DNA of 64,000 bases from Hyaloscypha bicolor E (taxonomy: Eukaryota; Ascomycota; Leotiomycetes; Helotiales; Hyaloscyphaceae). The position numbers and the translations under genes are program-made. Shown here in pieces: positions 32,843 through 44,000 of the stretch. The first letter of the stretch is position 1. The number at the start of each line of letters is the position of its first letter. Below the pieces are notes generated by a model. The model was given only the letters and a program-made list of their open reading frames with translations, was not told where the DNA came from and made no database searches. The DNA is taken from the NCBI RefSeq assembly GCF_002865645.1, contig NW_020194555.1:2940288-3004287 (forward strand). The letters run 5' to 3'.

Positions 32843-34385
32843 TGGAGCATGGACTGGCGGAACCCGAGAGATATAACAGCATGATACGACGAAAACGAGC
32901 ACGACACTCATTTGATTTATTTCCTTACACATTCAGGCCATTATCGGCACCGACACTCTTCGGGACATTTCCTTCAACTCTAGTCGACACCGACAACCAC
33001 ACTCCTTTGAATATTTCCTTGGGCCCGATCCAAGTCATTCGTTTCGACCATTTCTTTACAACAAATAGCTTCGTCTTCTACCAATCATGTCTCGGTCTCT
33101 CTCCGGCCTCGATCAGTTCAATACTTCATCACCTTCGACTTCGACACACCTTTTTGCCCTCATGAATCGCCATCTTACGCTTTCACGATTTCATAATATT
33201 CTTTCGACGAATTGATTCCCCACTGAGCACATAGACTTTTGCTTTTTGAATTTTTAACGGTTTAATCTTGGAGGGTCGGGGCATTTGAGGAAAATCTGGT
33301 ATGGGGAGGAAAACGACGGCGCCACTCCCTTTTTGCTTCCCTTGGATCCGGATCTGGAGGATGGACCAAACCTTGTAACGTTTTAGTGAGAACATGTTGT
33401 GGAATTACAGCACCAGCAATGGGCAGTTGATGAGGCCAGAGCAGGCTCTGATGCGAGAGACTTTGACTCTGAGAGAGTCGTGAGATAATAGCCTGTATGT
33501 TTTATCTACCTGCCGTCAGGAAGATAATGGAAAATTTTGACCTTCACAAATTCCGCTGAGAGCTCTCAATCTCGACGACTCCATAATTTCCGCTTATATT
33601 GGAGGACAATACAGAGCTTGGTTTTCTTGATGGAGTGGCAACTTCTCAAGCCTCTTAGTAAAATTCAGTGATAACGCCCGCTGAAAGACATTGATTCGAC
33701 GATAAGACACCGCCCCGCCTATCGATCGATTCGATCAACCCCGCAAAAAGCAAATACGATTGAGCACAAAGAGAAATTTCCTTTCTTCCGTTGCATGTTT
33801 GACCTGCTTTTAGTATGACGAATTCTCCGCTGTCTCACTGTGTTGCACTAACCTGGGAAGGACTAATTTATTTGGAATCACGTGGCAGTAGGGGAACCAT
33901 TTGATTACTGAACTGGCTGCGAGTCCTGGCAGGGGGAGAAATTTTGAGCTGGGATGTGTCAGCATGTGGCCGAGGCTGGCCAGCACGGCCAGGTATAAAT
34001 TCAAAATGCTTGAGACATCTCCGAGTGTATTCTTGAGAGAGATAGAACTTTCGAGATCGAAGGAGCGGATTCCTGGTTCGTGAAATAAGCAGTTCTATGC
34101 TGCTGAAATATGGAATACGTCTATTTCAATAGTACAGTAAGATCGAAAGGGGAGCGTTTGGAATCCAAGCATTTGAGATCTGCCTGGCTGCTTATTAATC
34201 CAGCTCTCAGCCCTGGCGCCAGCCGAAGCGAAGGCGTCATCGAAGGGCCGTTAGAAATCAACAGCTGCTGCGTTGGTTCCAGCGCTTCCAATTGCACAGC
34301 ACAGCCTCGTACATATTCTGCCACACTACACCCATCCAGTTTCCATCTTCCTATTTAAACAGCCGAGCACAACGTGCGATAGTTG
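32843..34385. other. Intergenic region before the thioredoxin gene
   Basis: 1.5 kb with AT-rich and pyrimidine-rich stretches and no supported gene. CCTATTTAAACAGCC near 34350, about 35 bp upstream of the start, resembles a TATA element. Confidence 0.45.
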
Positions 34386-35033
34386 ATGTCACTCTTCTTC
34401 AGATCGTCAACGACACTACTCAGAACAACAACTAAGACCACATCTCCGTTCATCTACAACCACTTTACCAGAGGATTCAAGCAATCGGCTGTCAATATGG
34501 GTGTCCACAATCTTTCTAGGTATGTTTTCCGTCCCCAGGTGCGCCAAGGCGAACGCGTTCAGACCGCAATGGTGGTGCAATTGTTCGATGGTTGATGGAG
34601 AGATCCTGACGTGTTTGAACAGCAAAGCAGAGTTCCAGTCCGCTCTTAAGGACAACAAGATCGTCGTTCTCGATGCCTTTGCAACCTGGTGCGGTCCTTG
34701 CAAGGTCATCGCCCCGAAAGTCGTAGAGTAGGTCTCTCCTCTTCCCTCCCTATCCATCCCCGTCTCCCTCAATCAGCACCTACCGTAGACGAGAGTAGAG
34801 CAGGGGCTAACAGTTTAACGCACAGGTTCTCCGATCAATTCCCCGCCGCCCATTTCGTCAAGCTCGATGTCGATGAGGTCCCGGACGTCGCGCAGGAGCT
34901 CGGCATCCGCGCCATGCCCACCTTCCTAATCTTCAAGAACGAGGATAAGGTCCAGGAGATCGTCGGTGCGAATCCCAAGGCGCTGTTGGCGGCTATTGAG
35001 AGCGCGGTCAAGGAGGATGAGGCTAAGGAATAG
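34386..35033 (+). CDS. Thioredoxin with optional mitochondrial presequence
   Basis: Exons 34386-34519, 34623-34727 and 34826-35033 give 148 aa. The active site WCGPC (Cys68, Cys71) sits in [19 protein letters not shown], followed by KLDVDEVP, the cis-proline AMPTFLIFK and [14 protein letters not shown]: a complete thioredoxin fold. The first 37 residues ([20 protein letters not shown]... to TRGFKQSA) are rich in Arg/Ser/Thr and lack acids, a typical mitochondrial targeting signal. A second in-frame ATG at 34498 (MGVHNLSS) is exactly where cytosolic fungal thioredoxins begin, so one gene may give both forms by alternative translation or transcription starts. Thioredoxin reduces protein disulfides using NADPH through thioredoxin reductase. 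Confidence 0.95.
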
Positions 35034-35345
35034 ATGGTTGCATTAGAGGATAGATGGGGAGGGGCAGGTTGGGATGTCTTGATAAGGCTTTGATGGATAT
35101 TTGCATGGTGCGGTGGTGGATAGAGATCAATAGTGCAATAAAAGCATGGTTTTCTCTAGTGGTGGTTTCGTTGCGGTGTGACGTGATACTTGATTTGAAT
35201 TTGAGCTGTGAGTCCGGATTCTTGATTGTCGCCAAGCGGCTCCGGTGATTGTAGCATGACTTTAGCTGCAGGATATCTTCCCTTTATCCAGAACGCTTAC
35301 TCAAACGCCATGGAGTACCTCTTATTTATTGAACCTCTCAATGTT
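35034..35345. other. 3' region of the thioredoxin gene
   Basis: About 310 bp of low-complexity G-rich then AT-rich DNA. I see no gene. Confidence 0.4.
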
Positions 35346-35575
35346 CCAGGAAGCTTTGGTACTTGGAAAGTTTGTCAAGCTACGTTGCTGAAATTCTCAT
35401 ATTCAAGAGATATTTGGTACAATGCAAGCCAGTGAAGTTGCTTGCTTGGAATCTTAGTTTTCAGGAGATATTTAGTACGACGTTTAGTCGGTGTACCCCA
35501 CAGAAAATCTCAGTGTACAGGAGCCATTTTGTACAATGAGAATCAGTCACGCTACTTGGCTACACACAATGTTCA
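35346..35575. repeat. Degenerate ~58-bp tandem repeat (about 4 copies)
   Basis: CAGGAGATATTTNGTACAATG-like segments start at 35346, 35404, 35462 and 35518 (spacing 58, 58, 56), each followed by a GTCA(A/C)GCTACTTG-like half. The copies are strongly diverged. Confidence 0.7.
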
Positions 35576-35964
35576 GCGAATGAGTCGTGCAATGGGAAGA
35601 GAGGCTCGCCTTCAATTAAAAGCCATATACTTACTATTAACTCTTTATTTTAAAACATTAGCTCAGTTCAATTTCTCTCAAGCAAATATATACCTATTTT
35701 ATATTTGCTTGAGCTATGGTTATTTGAATACATCGTCTAAAATTTCTGCTAAGAGCGACTCACCTTTTGCAAGAGTTTACCTCTTGTCCTGGACATTCAC
35801 TAAAATATCTCTCTACATAGGGGGAAAGTCATACCTTCAAGCTCAGCAAATCATCTGAGAAATTGACGAAGAATGACAAACCTTCAAGTTCTCAACTCGT
35901 CCTAGACACCTACGGAAAACACACTACAACACCTCGTTAATGTCTCCAAAAACACATATCTCTT

Positions 35965-36110
35965 GTCGTCAATAACTCCCTTCTAGTCAATAACCTCACT
36001 TTTGTCAATAACTTTATTTTGTCAAGAGCTGTACTTCGTCAATAAACTCTCGTCAATGACTTCACTTGTCGTCAATAACCTCGCTCATTGTCAACAACCT
36101 TACCTCAGCC
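35965..36110. repeat. GTCAATAAC-rich degenerate short repeat
   Basis: The string TTGTCAATAACCTC or close variants recurs about eight times with spacing of roughly 16-20 bp between 35970 and 36105. It directly precedes the F-box-like relic. Confidence 0.75.
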
Positions 36111-36119
36111 CCTCCTAAC

Positions 36120-37221
36120 TACGCACACGAAACACCCCACAATGAATCGCCAAAACCGTTACAACCTGCCCCCCCCGCAACGCCTCTAGCTTCGTCTCTT
36201 GTGGCCTCAAATACACTTCCGTCCATCTACATCTCCTTTGTCCCGAACTCCGTGACATGATCTTCGCCTCTTCGCTTGTTCAGACCGATGGAAAGACGCC
36301 TGCTCTGCTTATCGCTCTAAGACCAGATGAAGAGCTGTATGCTTAGGCTTTGAAGGTGTTTTATAAAGTGAATGAACTAAGGTGAGATGGCAAGGTGGTT
36401 TGAGTTGGTTTGCGGAGTTGAGGGGAGAGGTGAAGGGGATGGTTAAGTGTGTTGCAGTTGCTGTTTCGTGAGTTGACATTTTCGTTGATCCCTTTCGTTG
36501 CTTCTTTGTCGTTGTTACCGCTTTACCGTTGTTACTATTTGAAAAGTTCTTCCTCCTTTACTCTTGTTTTTTTATTTTCACTTTTTGAAAATTTCTAAAC
36601 ATCAGCCTAAAGCTACTCTTCAGTCTCCCAAACTTTTCCAGGACATTCAAAGGTCCTGAACTTTCGTTGCAGCAGCCAGAAGTAGAGTAATGAAGCTAAC
36701 CCCCTCCAGCTCAACCAATTCCGTATTCTCCATCCTCCACACCTCACTAGCTACCCTCCCAAACCTAACAACCCTCAAACTCCGCTCTCCAACCACCACC
36801 CTTCTCACTTCATTCAACCTGCCGTCCCTCCTCTCGCCATTAACTTCTATTCCCCCTTTCCAACCTACAAAACTCAACTGGCAACATCTCACCAAATTGA
36901 CGATCGAAGCCAAGCTCAAAACAGATAAGTTCCCTCAGGGACGGGGCGGTATCTTCCTCGCGGCACAAAGATGGGCAGACGAATATGAGGCGAGGGGAGA
37001 GGTTAAACGATTCAAGGGAGAGATTTTGGGGTTTGGTTGGGGTGGAGGGCGAGGAGAGGTTTCTTGAGTGGCCGGAGATTTTGTGCGTGAGTTGGGAGGC
37101 GGAGAAGGGAAAGGTTCTGGGAGATCTGGGCGAGGTGAAGAAGGATGAGGTTGTAAGTGAGGTGATTGATGAGAAAGGGAAGGGGAAGGAGAATAAAGGA
37201 GGTAATTTTATGGGTGTTTAG
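36120..37221 (+). pseudogene. Relic of an F-box/2EXR-like protein gene
   Basis: From about 36224 one frame reads LCPELRDMIFASSLVQTDGK, TPALLIALRPDEELYA, then an in-frame TAG at 36344-36346, then ALKVFYKVNEL. The PELRDMIF...ALKVFYKVN pattern is that of fungal F-box-like or 2EXR proteins, in which a Leu-Pro-x-Glu-Leu-Arg start is followed by a hydrophobic strand and a helix. Downstream frames (PNFSRTFKGPELSLQQPEVE near 36620, and a 125-codon frame at 36690-37067) keep protein-like character but are broken by stops and shifts. I read it as one decayed gene. The exact limits are uncertain, and the family call rests on a short motif. Confidence 0.4.
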
Positions 37222-37627
37222 ATTGGAAGGGTGTGGAGAATGTTTAATCATGCTGGGAATGGACTGCGGTATTTTTCTCGTTGCTTTTGTTGGAGGGGTG
37301 GGAGCTTATTCTTTGCGTTACGGCGATGATTTGATTCTTAGCGATGAGTTCTAACATGGCATTACAAGCAATGCATTACGTGTTTGACAAGAATGTTCTA
37401 CTTCTTCGCGGCACATTCTGACCTGACGATTCTAAAAGAAGCTTAATTTTGGTCTAGGACATTAGGAAGTGGTAGCCAATGTTCCTTGAGGTTTTTGGAA
37501 TTGAGATTTGGTTAATGTACCACAAAGATTGGAACATTGAGACTGTCGCAAAAGCCAGATGCTGAAAGCATGATCACTGTCTAAAGTCCTTGCAAATTCG
37601 GAAGCTTTTTTAAGCAGAAAATAAAGC

Positions 37628-38922
37628 CTATAACTTCGCCTTCGGGCTCAACACCTCATCAACCAGATCCATCGCTCCCTGCGAGCAGGCATAACTGGTC
37701 TGATATCCATATCCGCCATGGCCATAATTATGCACCACCCAAGCACCGTCAATCTTCTCCTTCTCGACCCTCACACCATTCTCTCTCAATGGTCTCAATC
37801 CCACGCCATGTCTAACCACACTCAAACCCTCAACTCCCTGCCCCTTCTCCACCAACGCCGGACATATTTCAACAGCCCTCTTCATGATGCGCAAGGCTGT
37901 GTTTGGATCGGGTTGCGATTCCCAGTTCCCTTTCTGGTAGGTACCGCCAAGGACCGTACCACCTCCCGCAGCTCGCTGCATGATGTAGCAGCATTCTCCT
38001 TCCTCGCCGCCCTCCACACCCGAAACTGTGAACATCGCGCCTGGCGTATTGCGGACAACGACGATTTGGCCACGGGCTGGGGTGACGGTTGCATCCATTA
38101 CACCACCTAGCTTGGAGGCGAGCAGACCAGTGCAGTTCACAATCACATCAGCTTTCCGGCCTGAGTGGTGGAAGGTAGCGGCTTCAGAGATGTGCGTGAT
38201 GACGGCTCGTTTGAGGACGACGCCGTTGGCAAGGCATTGGGAGACGAGATATGGGAGGTAGACGGCTGTGTTGATGCAGACAGACGTAAAAGCTGTTCCG
38301 GAATCTGCTCCGGGAACCATCATGGATTTGGGGAGGACCCGGAAGTTAGGGACGAGGTCTTTGAACCAGGGGTTCGTGGAAAGGAGGTCGTTGAACCAAT
38401 CGGTTACGGGACCACCGGCATCTTTGTTGCGGTTATAGATGAGCGCTTCTGGTAGAAGTTAGTATGGGACATAGAAGGAATGATGGCTTGGCTTTGGGAA
38501 AGAGCTTTGGAGTGGCTCCTTATCAGAAGGAGAGCAGATGATGTGCACAGCAAACGTACCCTGAAAATGTATCCCAGCTTCTGGAACATCCTTAGCAAGT
38601 CGAACAAGCTCTGGCCAAGTACCCTTCTCCCATCGACTGCCTTCCTTGGTTGAAAAGCTGAACAAAGCATCAAAATCAGCATCACGTGTGATAAGAGTGA
38701 TCTTGTGACATACGGAAGATAGTTTGCTCCAGCCCATGGCGATGTATATTCTATATCATAATCGCCTGGCATATACTTTGCAATGATCGTAACTTTGTAC
38801 TTGGGGTCCTTGGAAAGAAGAAGAGCTGTGGTGAGGCCAGAGACGCCAGCACTGAAGCTCGGTCAGCCCACGTCACAGACAATGAGAAGGTTGACAAACC
38901 CGACTACGACAATGTTTGGCAT
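37628..38922 (-). CDS. Peroxisomal D-amino-acid oxidase
   Basis: Exons on the minus strand: 38922-38900, 38851-38714, 38657-38560, 38448-37628; 359 aa, the usual DAAO length. The FAD-binding dinucleotide fold opens at residue 4 (IVVVGAGVSGLTTALLLSKD). DIEYTSPWAGANYLP is the second FAD-contacting region, and VVHNYGHGGYGYQTSYACS near residue 324 is the DAAO signature close to the C-terminus. The last three residues are AKL, a PTS1 variant, so the enzyme should be peroxisomal, where catalase removes the H2O2 formed when D-amino acids are oxidised to 2-oxo acids and ammonia. D-aspartate oxidase is the close alternative; substrate cannot be decided here. Introns are 48, 56 and 111 nt. Confidence 0.94.
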
Positions 38923-39910
38923 TCTGAAAAGACTGGGCGTGCCTTCCAAATAACTTAGGATTGGTGAAGTAGAGAGTTGAAACACCGGTGACTCTAATGA
39001 ACGAATGCGGAAGATACCGCGGTGAAGAAGGGCCGAAGGAAGGCACCCTCGTCCTTAATAAATATTTTGAGTTGACTTGAGGCTCTTGTCCTTCGACCTT
39101 GCAATTGACACCAAGATTCGAGGTTCGAGGATCTCGATATTGCGGTTGATTCGGCGTGACTCACGAGCAGTATTTAAGAGGATCTTGAAGTCTGTTTGTC
39201 CTTCCTTTCTACCACGCCCTTCCACGCATGCCGCCTGCCGCCGCCCCGTGTGAGCATCGTCGAACCATCCCCACCTTTGGATCTCTGGATTCTTGGCTTC
39301 CTTATTGGGTAATTATTCATCCTAACCAATCGCCATCTCAATTATCCGTTTGAGCAAAGTGACGGCTTCACTGCTGGTTGCTTCTGGAGCATCTCTCCTG
39401 GTGAGCAAGGCTTTTTAGGTGTCGTTGCTATTGTTCCAGATTTGGTGTCTCCGAGGAAAGTTCAGCCTCACGTGAGCGCACCCTTCAAGGAAAGCGGTGT
39501 GTTGGCAAAAAAGCCTTGTTTCAATTGGCTGAAAAATGACCAACCTCCCAAAATTGAATCTTGCGAGTTCGGTTTGGTATTGTGGCAGAATCCTCGCGTT
39601 CGGTTGGCTGCTATTTGACCAACCCCCTGAATTTCCTTACCGCGTCTGCTTCAGGCATAGTTCTGCTTTTCACGTGAGATATTTCCTTATCGCGCCCTTA
39701 TCGAGCCGCTAGCGCGGCGCGCCCTGACATTCTGAGCTTCGGTTAGAGTGGTATTGTGGTCTTTCAGTCCCTTTGACAATAGCAGCCGAAGCTCTCAGTT
39801 AATATCAAAATCCGCACCACCCATAAATTCTCGCACTCGCTCACATTCTTGATGCAGTTCTCTATCCAAATACAAACTACTTCTCATTACACACTCTGCC
39901 CATAATCGCA
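38923..39910. other. Divergent intergenic region DAAO / OTU gene
   Basis: About 990 bp between divergent genes. Two similar half-sites occur (CAATTGGCTGAAAAATGACCAACC near 39516 and CGGTTGGCTGCTATTTGACCAACC near 39600), an 84-bp-spaced imperfect direct repeat that may be regulatory. I see no gene. Confidence 0.45.
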
Positions 39911-41037
39911 ATGGGTCCACGCGCTCGTCGCAGCAACTCTCCTGAGGAGTTCCCTCTTCTCAAATCTCTCGGCCTCATGGCAGTCAAGATCAAGGGCGAC
40001 GGTAAGTAACCCCCACGCCCCCCGAACTACATATCAGTCTTTGACCAGAGACTAATTCTCTGCCCAGGAAATTGTCTCTTCAATTCCTTCTCAGACCAGA
40101 TTCACGGTGATCAAACCCATGCTCGGGAAATCCGCACCAAGACCGTCGAATACATGAGAGAGCACCCCGACGAGTTCAAGTCATTTGTTCACGTCGAAGT
40201 CGGTGGTGGATCTCGTCGCAACCCCAAGAGAAAGAACGTTGGTGCATCTTCAGCTCCACTTGACAACACAACTCCAAGTCCCGAACAAATCGAAACTGCC
40301 TGGGAGCAATACCTTGAACGTATGTCTCGCAACGGAACATACGGAGACAATATCGAGATTCGAGCATTCGCCAAGGCTTTTGACGTCGATGTCAAGATAT
40401 ATAATCGGGACAACAGTTACTATCTCAGGGCTGAGGAGCATGGTGCTCGCCCAGTCATCCACGTCGCACATCATGCAAGTGCCACTTTCTATAATTTATC
40501 ATCAAGTCAAAATTTTGAACATTCACTAACATCTTGCAGACCTGGGAGCATTACTCATCCGTCCGCAACATCAATGGCCCTCGTACTGGTCGTCCAGAAA
40601 TCAAGATCACCCCTGAGGCGGAAGCTGCCGCAAAGGCAAAATCTGACCACGGACCCTACATCGCTGACTGGATGGTCAATTCTATCACCACCTCCCTTCC
40701 ATTCTTGGCCAACAATGAAACCATTCGCAAAGCACTCTACGACAATAACGGCAGCATCGATGCAGCTGTTTCTCAACTCCTCGACGAACCCTCCTCCACC
40801 CCCTCAACCCCAGGCAGCTTTAGATCCGTTACCTCATCTCAATCCGGAAGCAGCAGCATCGAGCGGGACGCCGACTCCGACGACGAAGACGAGATCTGGG
40901 GTCCTAACAAGCGCCAAAACCGAAAGATCAAGGCTATGAAGCAAGTTTCGAAGTCAAAGGCTGGAACACCGGAACTCATGATCAAGAAGGAGGCCAACCT
41001 GCCAGACATGAAGGGGATGGAGATTTTGTACATTTAG
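39911..41037 (+). CDS. OTU-family deubiquitinase
   Basis: Exons 39911-40001, 40068-40474 and 40540-41037 give 331 aa. The OTU catalytic core starts at DGNCLFNSFSDQIHGDQ (nucleophile Cys33 after Asp30-Gly-Asn) and closes with PVIHVAHHTWEHYSSVR (His170 is the likely catalytic His). Between them lie YMREHPDEFKSF and GDNIEIRAFAKAFDVDVKIY, as in OTUD3-like cysteine proteases that remove ubiquitin. A UBA-like helix bundle follows (LANNETIRKALYDNNGSIDAAV), then a Ser-rich, acidic and Lys-rich tail (KRQNRKIKAMKQVSK). The second intron starts with GC (GCAAGT) instead of GT; this is the only splice that joins HVAHH to TWEHY in frame. It has a clear CACTAAC branch site. Confidence 0.93.
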
Positions 41038-44000
41038 ATTTGGGATAAACGACGCGAGTTTGGAATGGTAGCATGGGGCATCAGCATTGAGGCATAACAT
41101 GGAGTTTGGGCATTATGGATGCGGACGATCGAAGCGCTCGACGTCTGCCTACTGCATTTTAAGGGCGTTTTTAGAACAGATGCATAGAAAGGTGCATGGA
41201 TGGATGCATTGAATGAGGGAAGATTGATACCTAATAGATGCATGATGAATAGAGAGATTCCTGTGTTCCTTGAATATCTTGATGCTTGTGATTTTCCGTG
41301 ACCTTGACACAAATATACCGGATGCCGGATAATTGATGAAGGAAACCCATCCTCACCCCCCGTCTGATGTTTGAGAAAGACCCATACGTCCATACGTAGC
41401 GGAGTGATTCCAATGTTTCATCTTATCCTATTATTATGTGATCCGTGTGAGAGCTTCAAGTTCGAGTTCAGGGCTCAGGGCTCTGGGTTGGGGTTGGGGT
41501 TGGGGCTGGTCAGCCTTGCGTGCGAGAAGCTTCGTCAGGTTCATTTGAGCTTTGCGAACGGCCAGATCGTTATTTAGTATGAGTTTTATCACTACACATC
41601 TTCAAGCTACGAACAGGGAGGTTTGAAATCTAAATCTACACAATATTCTTCCTCAAAAGTGTAGCCGCGCAGCAAGGCTACAATGTCAATCGCACGTGAC
41701 ACTCAATCACGTGTCAACACCCGCATCCCATTTCACTTCAGGTATTCTGTCGAGTCTAAGGTACAGACGCTTCCAAAAATCATTGGCTATATTGTTAATG
41801 CCTCGTTCAAGAAGAGCCAATACACTATTTCGTTTCTTTCCGAACAAAATATTCAAATACAAATACTAAGTCACAAAAGTCACTCCGGGAGCCCTGCCCG
41901 GGGCATCGTACACTTCACCAAGACCACGAACGAGCACCTAGAAGCGAGCACAAGTCACTGATCATCCACCTGAAATCCACCCTGTCCATCTCCAGATATA
42001 AATAGATATCCAATACTGCAGAAGCAAAGACGAACCATTTTTGCGAGATGCTGCCGCGCAGGGTTCGTTGGGTGCTCTTTTGATAGAAGAGAAAAGGGTG
42101 TTGGCGTTCCTAGATTGAAGAATCGACAGTGGGAAACATAATTTGCGAGGACGCTGAGAGGAAGAGAGAAGAGCAGTCAAGCGTATCGGAAGTCTACTAG
42201 GCAGCTGTTAAAGAGAAAAGGGCGGTAGTTTGAGAGATGCGAAGCTTGATGTGTGTGATTGGGTTGTGGGTGCAAACCATGCGTAGCAAAGAATCCTTAC
42301 TTCCATCGGAGTCGAAATTTATACAATTCTCGCTTCCAAGTTGATAGGAGCTCACCGCTGGCTCTGCGTTCTTCTTGTTCCTCTTTCATTCATTCTTACT
42401 AAAGTGGAGTTGTTGGACAGTATGTTGGCATGGATGGGCGAGTCTGATTGTTGCCCTGAGGATCGTTAGGAATTTTCGGTAAACCTCCTTCCACACCGGA
42501 GGTGCTATTGTGGGAGCTGCAGCAAGTCATTGTTTGATCCGTCAAGGCGAGTATCTAAGGGCGCGCTGCGGTTGGGTTCTCATCATTTCTGTCGACTTAG
42601 TGTAGAGCTATCGGAAGACTGGGCTTTCAACTTCAGCACCACTTCATTCAGGATGTAATTCCAGCGTTTCCTGGAAAACAAAGGTTGTTGGCAGACTCTT
42701 GATAATCTCAAGCAACGATATCAAAGCGTCATCGGCAACTGTGGTGAGGGCAGTGATCCTTGCACTTAATCTGGACGTCCTGCGATTGGACTATGGTCTC
42801 CTTAAGGAGAGACTTGCATTTTCAGAGAACCTGTAGCTGCGGCTTGTCAGAGGAACTTGCCAATAGCCGATTTCCTTGAGTCCCAATTGTGCCAGCATCA
42901 ACGCAGAGCGAAGGTAGATGGAAGGAAGTGCCTGGAAAGCTTGGGGGCTACAACAAGAGAGACTCACCGCTGGATGCAGACACACCAGGAGCAGGAAGCT
43001 GACGAGAGAAGCTGAGGGCATTGATGGAAATCTCAAGTCCTCGTCTGATCTCCATACGAAGTACGAAGTCTTCCCATCGCTTCGATAGGCTTCTCAAAAG
43101 ACAGCTCCGGCATAGCAATACAGCAGAGTTGGTGAAGATAGATTGTACGTGATGAGCAAGAGATGCTGACAGGAGGGCTCAAGGGCATTGAATACAACTT
43201 CATCCCTCCGTCTGATCTCTACATTGTTGTTGACGTGAAGAAGTTTGATTTTCTCATCCCTCCCGCCGAGCATCTCAGCTCTCGCTCAACGTTCACTCTA
43301 AGCCCGAGTCCTTTCTGTGGAACAACAAGATGATAGCAACGCGTACTCTGCGCTCGCCTTGCTCTTGAAAATGTAAGCTGCCGAAGTGCCGTCTCATGAT
43401 ACCATTCTTCTTGGCAAATCCATGAAGAGAATGACACTTCGTGAAAGTAGAGTAAACAAATGAAAATAAATGATTCGTCTAAAGTCACCAATAACAGTGG
43501 AGACAGGAGGAGAATCGAAATGACCGGTGACATCTGGGGGGCAAAATTATGTAACCCCACGTCAGCTCCCAACCGGTGAACAATGCAACGTTTGGGTTTA
43601 ACATGATATGCGTTTATCCTCGCTACCTCAGCATCAAAAGGACGGAGCGCATGAGACACATCCGCTTGGAAAAGCTTATGCGAGAAGTCGTTGCGTTCGG
43701 ATGGTTGCGACTCTGCCGCTAAACTTGTAACTGTGCTGCAGTTTGTCTGCGCTGAATCAGAACATTATGGGATATGGTGACATTCCGATGGGGTGGCGTG
43801 TATGGAATCATCTGATTTATTTTGTGATGGTTCGGCTGAAGAAGAAATCGTGCTTGTTTAGGGGCTGGAGAACTCATATGGAGGTACTCTGACCCGGGTG
43901 AAGGTATTTTGACGCTCCCTCGAGGCATTGGGAGAGACTTTACACGTCTAGAACATAGGAGTTGCACAAAACTTGATTCTTCTTGTTTTGAATCCTCTCG

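Noticed and set aside
41692..41714. Two CACGTG boxes close together
   Set aside because: Short palindromic hexamers occur often; no gene start is near enough to give them meaning.
42791..43036. 81-codon minus frame with a signal-peptide-like start
   Set aside because: A single short frame in a gene-poor region with no further support; a hydrophobic start alone is not enough.
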